In this document: positions 59,184 through 64,000 of the stretch, piece after piece | Position numbering within the stretch: position 1 is the stretch's first letter | Layout: each line of letters starts with the position of its first letter | Assembly: GCA_038025085.1 (NCBI GenBank) | Contig: CM076139.1 | Span: 45,922,807-45,986,806 of the forward strand | Source of the DNA: Tetragonia tetragonoides | Taxonomy: Eukaryota; Streptophyta; Magnoliopsida; Caryophyllales; Aizoaceae | Direction of reading: 5' to 3' | DNA: 64,000 nucleotides | The notes under the pieces: model-generated | What the model saw: the letters and a program-made list of their open reading frames with translations, nothing else | Told to the model about the DNA's origin: nothing | Databases searched by the model: none | Translations under genes and position numbers: made by a program

Positions 59184-59455
59184 ACTGTAAACACAGTATT
59201 TTCAGAAACTTGGGAGACCATTGCCCCTGCTCGACCCCCTAGTTCCACCACTGACTCTGGGCAAAGAACCTTTAATTCTACCCCATTTACTGAGGAAGAT
59301 AGGTACTTGAATCGGGGTAACCGGTTCGAAATAGATAGAATTTCTAGTTGAGTGACACTTCCGTCAAACCATTTTCTATGTTGTTATTGATGGAGTTTCT
59401 GAGGATAATATTGACAGAGTCGCAAGTTCAAGTCATATCGAAATTGTAATAAACT
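59184..59455 (+). pseudogene. Broken relative of the 58108-58509 protein
   Basis: SETWETIAPARPPSSTTDSG then GQRTFNSTPFTEEDRYL up to a stop at 59349-59351. A frame change then gives FYVVIDGVSEDNID. Both blocks align in order with the protein at 58108. The copy is a duplicated and decayed paralogue; its function is unknown. Confidence 0.4.
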
Positions 59456-59459
59456 AATC

Positions 59460-60840
59460 CTTAAGGAGCTGGTGTTTACAAGTATTAAGTTTACTTAGAT
59501 TTGACAAGCTAAGCACTTCAATAAGATTTTTTGATGATTCAAAAAAAGAACAAAAAAGCAATTATAGTTACTAGAATATATAGCAAGATAAAAGAGCTAA
59601 GGTTGACTTCACATAACTACATTACTTAATGCAATAGATAAATTCAACTAGCATACTAATGTCAATGGTTGCAAGGAGGAATAAAAGAAGCATAGACCCT
59701 CTCTCGAAGCGATATAGACAAACTTAATAATAACTTGACTACCTATCCTCGTGGTAGCCAAGCAAATATCAAGAGCATGAAGAGCGATTCCAAATGAAAG
59801 CCCGCAAGAAATTCTAATCTACTTTCGTGATTAAGCAACTAAGATGATTATTTGAGTTTCGACTATTAGCATTCCCCTGTCGATTTTATACTAATCATCT
59901 CAAGTATTAAAAACACTCTTTTCCAAAAATTATGAAGAACAATAAGCATTCAAATAATCATGTGCAACGATATTAACAAACATGCTATCATCAATTTATC
60001 AAAAAATCAAACAACCCAAAATAAAGTCACATCAACCCAAGATTAAGTAAATTATCCACTTGTGATTATATGTTCTACTATGCAAATGAAGACATTCAAA
60101 CTAAACATGAATGAGTAAAGATAAGACCAGTGGATTGAATTCAAAGAAATAACAATCGTAAACTAAAGGGTTAAATATTAAAAGAAACATAGAAAGGGAG
60201 AGGAGAGAGAGTAGGGATGAGAGATAAATTAAAAAAGGTTAAATGCGAGTTGCCCAATACTTGAACTTGTTCTTGAAATTGCAAATAAACTAAGTGCTTA
60301 ATTTGACTTCTAAAGAGTTTTAATGGAGTAGAGACAGATAAGAGAGAGCCCTAATCTATTGTTAAAATGCCCTGTTTAGATGTCTAGAAAGATAGTAGTT
60401 GGATTGGAGAAAGCCAAGAGGGAGAAGAGGAAAGGTCTCTCATCATTTTCGCATATATGACGTACAACAGTACAGGAGTATGATCGTGCCAACTCGAAGC
60501 AAAAAAACGACATGTTCGTATCAACTCGAAGTACAAAATCGACATGATCGTGTCTGCTTACTGTCATGTACACATGATCATGTGTACCAGAAACATGATC
60601 ATGCTCTGAAGAGGACCCCAAAACTTAACTATTTTCTACCATCTTTTGTCATTTAATCTTTGATTCTTTCTTCTTTACTTCTTCTATTGATACTACAAAG
60701 TCCATCTTAAATACATTAAACGCACAAACATACCAAAATAGTGATCATCATCAGAAACTTCATTAGAAGTGAGGATAATCATACAAAGAAAAGACGGATG
60801 AGTGCGTATATAACCTGAAAACCAACACTATTAGGAGGTT
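59460..60840. other. Non-coding, possible LTR-element remnant
   Basis: A-rich sequence without coding potential up to about 60400, followed by a segment with repeated GACATGATCGTGT-type motifs and then ATTAGAAGTGAGGATAATCAT and GAAAAGACGGATGAGTG. The texture recalls the non-coding 3' region and LTR of Ty3-type elements, but no ends were found. Confidence 0.3.
60568..60587. repeat. 20-bp perfect palindrome in a CATGATC cluster
   Basis: GTACACATGATCATGTGTAC is a perfect palindrome, and ACATGATCGTG, AACATGATCATG and related words occur within 60 bp on both sides. Confidence 0.8.
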
Positions 60841-61089
60841 ACCCGTGCTACGCAAGGACTATCCTTTTATCACTTTACTTTTAATATTCTTAGCTATTTA
60901 ATTTGGCTTTTTAAAAATACAAGTATATATTTGAATGAAAATGGTAATGGATTAAAGTTCCGAAATGTTATAAATATCCTAAATAATTGGCTTATAACCG
61001 AAAATATCTATCGCTAACCTGTCAAAATAATTAAATAATAATATCTATTACTCTAAATGTCCCTTAATGCTATCAAAAAAAAATGTCCC

Positions 61090-61281
61090 TTAATCGGGTT
61101 TATCGGGTGCACACTCAAATAGCAGTGGCTGCGGGTTTCTCGTATCAAAAAAAAATTAAGAGTTGAAAGTCTAACCATCTTTCGAATGAAAATAATAAAA
61201 AAACTTTGTTAGGACTCACCATCTCAAAAAATTAAAAAATAACAAATTAAATAATTTATCAATATGTGATACTTGTAGTTA
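61090..61281 (+). repeat. Dispersed repeat, copy 1, split by the MYB-carrying element
   Basis: GAGTTGAAAGTCTAACCATC...TATGTGATACTTGTAGTT, continuing after the element as CATACGCTTATTATACTCACAAC, matches 62760-62895 in order. This copy is the target of the Stowaway-type insertion. Confidence 0.65.
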
Positions 61282-62161
61282 CTCCCTCCGTCCCAGGTTC
61301 TTCCTTACATAAGCAAATGGACCAAATACCAAGGAAACTAAAATTGGGTTCAAATATTCCCAATATGCCCTTACCTCACCCTTTGGCCCTTCTCCCTCTT
61401 TCTCTCTCCTGAGTCTCCTCTAAACCCCACCACCAGTCATCTATTGGCCACTTCTCCCACATCAAACACCTCCATTTTCTGGATTGAGTAAAAATCGAAG
61501 CCTTGAGCTAAACCCTCTCACTGCCTCTCAAAGCCGAAACCCATCTCAGGCTCCCTCGGCCTTGGTTGGTTCTCTCTCACTTAAACAACTTTTTATCTTT
61601 CTAATGTTACGGTTTTGCTACAAATAATGGAAAACCAAAATCATAATCAAAACCAAAACATATCATCAATTGCTGAGATTAACGGTCCATGGAGCCCAGA
61701 AGAAGATGAATCATTAACAAAACTAGTCCAAAAACACGGTGCGAGAACTGGCCTGAGATTAGTAAATCAAAGGTAGATCGGGAAAATCGTGTCTTTTTCG
61801 TTGGTGTAATAAATTTTACTGGCCGTTATGTTCGCAGAAATTTGACGTTAGCGATTCTAAAGGTCTGCCGGTGTTTGTAGTGGTGGTGGGGGCGAGGTCG
61901 AAGAGACAGAGTTTACCGGTGGTGGGTGATGGTGGTGTGGTGGTGGCGGGTGAGTGGGTGTGCGAGATTTCTGATGTGGGTTGGGTGGTAATGAGGAGAG
62001 AGTGGGGGAATAGTTGGGTGGTTTTATGACTTTGTCACTTACACATTACAAGGGTATTGTGGATGTTTTAGCACTTAAAAATTGCTAAAATGGGTAACGT
62101 AAGGAATAATGGGAGACATCTTAAAAAGGAAAACGTAAGGAAGAATCCGGGACGGAGGAAG
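61282..62161 (+). mobile_element. Stowaway/Tc1-mariner-type element carrying a MYB fragment
   Basis: 880 bp with inverted ends CTCCCTCCGTCCCAGGTTCT and, reverse-complemented, CTTCCTCCGTCCCGGATTCT, about 27 bp long with four mismatches. TA lies on both sides (61280-61281, 62162-62163), and the CTCCCTCCGT start is the hallmark of plant Stowaway MITEs. The body is gene-like: a CT-rich leader, then a broken R2R3-MYB start. No transposase is present, so it is non-autonomous. Confidence 0.85.
61627..62029 (+). pseudogene. Captured R2R3-MYB fragment
   Basis: R2R3-MYB proteins bind DNA through helix-turn-helix repeats spaced by tryptophans. From the ATG at 61627 a Asn/Gln-rich start leads to INGPWSPEEDESLTKLVQKH, the opening of the R2 repeat. 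After one frame change come NWPEISKSK-like residues and after another RSGKSCLFRWCN, the end of R2 as in the MYB44/MYB77 group. The frame from 61775 stays open to a stop at 62027-62029, but its Val/Gly-rich remainder is unlike MYB. The R3 repeat is absent. The first stop in the starting frame is at 61774-61776. Confidence 0.75.
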
Positions 62162-62294
62162 TACATACGCTTATTATACTCACAACTACACACGGTCTAT
62201 CCTTTTATCACTATATTCTAATATGTTCAAATAATTTTTTTTTAATAAACAATGCAAATGTATATTAGAAGTATTTATCAAAGAAAAAAAAAAA

Positions 62295-62440
62295 CACAAA
62301 AACTTCTATATCTTTTTGTAACTTTTGGTGAGACGAGGGTCACTTTTCAATGACACAAGTGTCACTGCTCACCATGAGTGACCCCTACATTTCTAAAAAG
62401 TGACCCCCAATTTTTTATGAGTTGGTCTCACACAAGACTT
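62295..62440. repeat. Foldback MITE-like repeat
   Basis: CACAAAAACTTCTATATC... to GAGTTGGTCTCACACAAGAC, with paired GTCACT/AGTGAC blocks around TCACCATGAGTGACC. The best preserved copy of the family in the window. Confidence 0.65.
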
Positions 62441-62699
62441 GCCGAAAAAACAAATATATATTAGAAGTAGCTTCCAATACAAAAAAAATATATGACTTAA
62501 TAAACTATCACTCTAAATGTGACCCTTGTCACTTTATTTGCTCATATCCTTACAAATTTTAGTCACATGTCAAACCGGTGTTTATACCCTTGAATATTAA
62601 AATTAATTAAATATGTATCCCTTGCCATATTAGCGATTTTTATCCCCCACGAAAGATTAGTAATTTTTCACGTAACCGACGCTTATGCCAATAAATATA

Positions 62700-62905
62700 A
62701 TTTTTGTTATTGCTCAGCAATTGGTTTGATTCGATTGTCCCCCTAATGTATGTTTTGCTAATAAGAAGTTGAAAGACTAACCTTCTTTCGAATGGGGAAA
62801 AAACGGTGACGACTCATCATCTTAAAAAAAAAATAATAATAATTTATCAAAATGTGACACTTGTAGTAACCTGTGCTTATAACCACAACTATACAACAAA
62901 AGAAT
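62700..62905 (+). repeat. Dispersed repeat, copy 2, uninterrupted
   Basis: GAAGTTGAAAGACTAACCTTCTTTC...ATGTGACACTTGTAGTAACCTGTG is the partner of 61090-61281 and keeps the empty TA target. Confidence 0.65.
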
Positions 62906-62920
62906 ATATATATAACACTT

Positions 62921-62922
<2 letters not shown>

Positions 62923-62965
<43 letters not shown>
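62923..62965. repeat. (TA)n microsatellite
   Basis: About 43 bp of TA repeat in AT-rich sequence. Confidence 0.9.
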
Positions 62966-62971
<6 letters not shown>

Positions 62972-63283
62972 AATAAATAAAATAATATCATTAAAGCATT
63001 ACATTTATGTCATTTTAGATTGTATTAAATTTATTCAAATTATAAAAATAAAAAAAAAGAAAAATGAACAGTTTTTAGTAATTATTATAAGATATTTATT
63101 TATGGCAATTTATTAGTGATCATAATTAAACAAAAAAAAGGAAAACAAAAAATAAAGAACAACCAATTAAAACATGACACTTGTCACATTACCATCGCTT
63201 TTACCCATATATATATATATTATATTTGATTAGATTTAGAGACTCATTATATATAGATAAAACTGATCCAATATATTTCAATT

Positions 63284-64000
63284 TTTTTTTTTTTTGAAAA
63301 GGCAAGATAATCAGGATAATCTCTATTATAGAGATATCCTAAATTGTTTTTCACTAACAATACAGTGAAAAACGGATGAAACAATTACATCAAGAACAAG
63401 GCAAACCAGAAAAAAGTAAAAAATGAGACAAAATAATGAAGCATCTTCCACTTCTCCATCTTCTAGTCCAAGAGCTCTTGATGAAAGCCAAGCTAACAAC
63501 CTTCGAGTAACCAGATTCAGCTCGAAATGGAAGCAAGCAACACGAACCAACACGAATCACACAAAGAGGATTAATTTCTTACAAATCCTCTTTGCACCCA
63601 CAACCATCATCTGACAAACCGATCCCTCCATCAGCAAAACAGCAGCAAGAGGGAAACACCCTAAACTAGCCACAGTTGTCGGAGGCGGCAAGAGCAAATT
63701 TTCGCCAACCAGACAACTTCAAAACGGAGATCGAGGTTCTATCCAATCTACACTTTCAAAGTCTCAATAAGATTGAAGTGGGAAACAAAGTCCCAAACCA
63801 AATCACAAACTGTAGTGAGAGGATTATCTTCATGATTCTCTCTCCTTTCTCAATAAGAAAGAGAGAAAACAAACAGATTTGAAATAAGGTAGCCAAAAGC
63901 TAACCAAAGAGGGCTAAAATAAGGACTTGAGGATTAAAGTGGCTGAAAAATAGAGCTTGTCGGAGGTAAAAAGCTTGAGAGGCGACTGGGCTGAAAATAA
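63284..64000 (-). mobile_element. Non-LTR retroelement, 3' part, runs off the window
   Basis: A run of 15 T at 63280-63294 is, on the minus strand, a poly(A) tail preceded by CTTGCCTTTTC. The upstream sequence is leader- or UTR-like (TTTGTTTTCTCTCTTTC, GCCGCCTCCGACAACTGTGG) with no long frame. It fits a non-autonomous or internally deleted LINE/SINE. The other end and one target duplication lie outside the window. Confidence 0.45.

Noticed and set aside
1..64000. CRISPR arrays, bacterial operons, viral integrations
   Set aside because: Repeats are plant transposon and satellite types. No short regular spaced repeats, no bacterial gene layout, and no viral replicase or capsid similarity was seen.

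Overview
The window reads as nuclear DNA of a flowering plant, most likely a eudicot. It is AT-rich, has GT-AG introns, and carries plant gene families (dirigent, TRICHOME BIREFRINGENCE-LIKE, R2R3-MYB) in a sea of plant transposons (MULE, hAT and Stowaway MITEs, LTR elements, an RTE LINE, a SINE). A Caryophyllales origin is a guess from the feel of the repeats, not something the sequence proves. No bacterial, CRISPR or viral feature was seen.

Region by region. 0.5-1.2 kb: a dirigent gene on the minus strand broken by two opposite frameshifts. 1.7-2.3 kb: small MITEs. 2.6-8.6 kb: a full-length, dead Mutator-like element (MULE) with about 50-bp terminal inverted repeats and a MURA transposase on the minus strand. 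The transposase is interrupted by a hAT-like MITE and, in an intron, by a solo LTR with a 5-bp duplication. 8.6-38.6 kb: about 30 kb of non-coding, strongly T-rich (plus strand) sequence built by repeated duplication. From 14.6 kb it is a tandem array of about six diverged 4-5 kb units, with one family of 1.75-kb LTRs sitting at the same place in several units and missing from others. 38.7-41.9 kb: a 317-bp satellite in two blocks, split by a 1.29-kb solo LTR with a perfect 5-bp target duplication. 42-43.4 kb: small repeats and a retroposed fragment.

43.8-52.7 kb holds the only clearly intact genes: two tandem five-exon TBL/PMR5-type genes on the minus strand (371 and 362 residues by my splice model), predicted Golgi polysaccharide O-acetyltransferases. 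They share exon structure and a promoter block. Intron 2 of the upstream copy (the one further right) has collected an LTR, a hAT-type MITE and a non-LTR retroposon. 54.4-57.4 kb: an RNase H fragment of a LINE split from its tail by a SINE, then a 5'-truncated RTE-type LINE with a 14-bp target duplication. 58.1-59.5 kb: a small unidentified gene and a broken relative. 61.3-62.2 kb: a Tc1/mariner (Stowaway)-type element carrying a piece of an R2R3-MYB gene, with its empty site preserved in a related segment 0.7 kb away. The right edge enters another non-LTR element.

The genes do not form a pathway beyond the TBL pair, whose products would act on cell-wall polymers, as a dirigent protein would act on wall phenolics. 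The most unusual parts are the 30-kb T-skewed array, the MYB-carrying Stowaway element, and the satellite/solo-LTR island. Exon borders, duplications and target-site calls were all made by eye.
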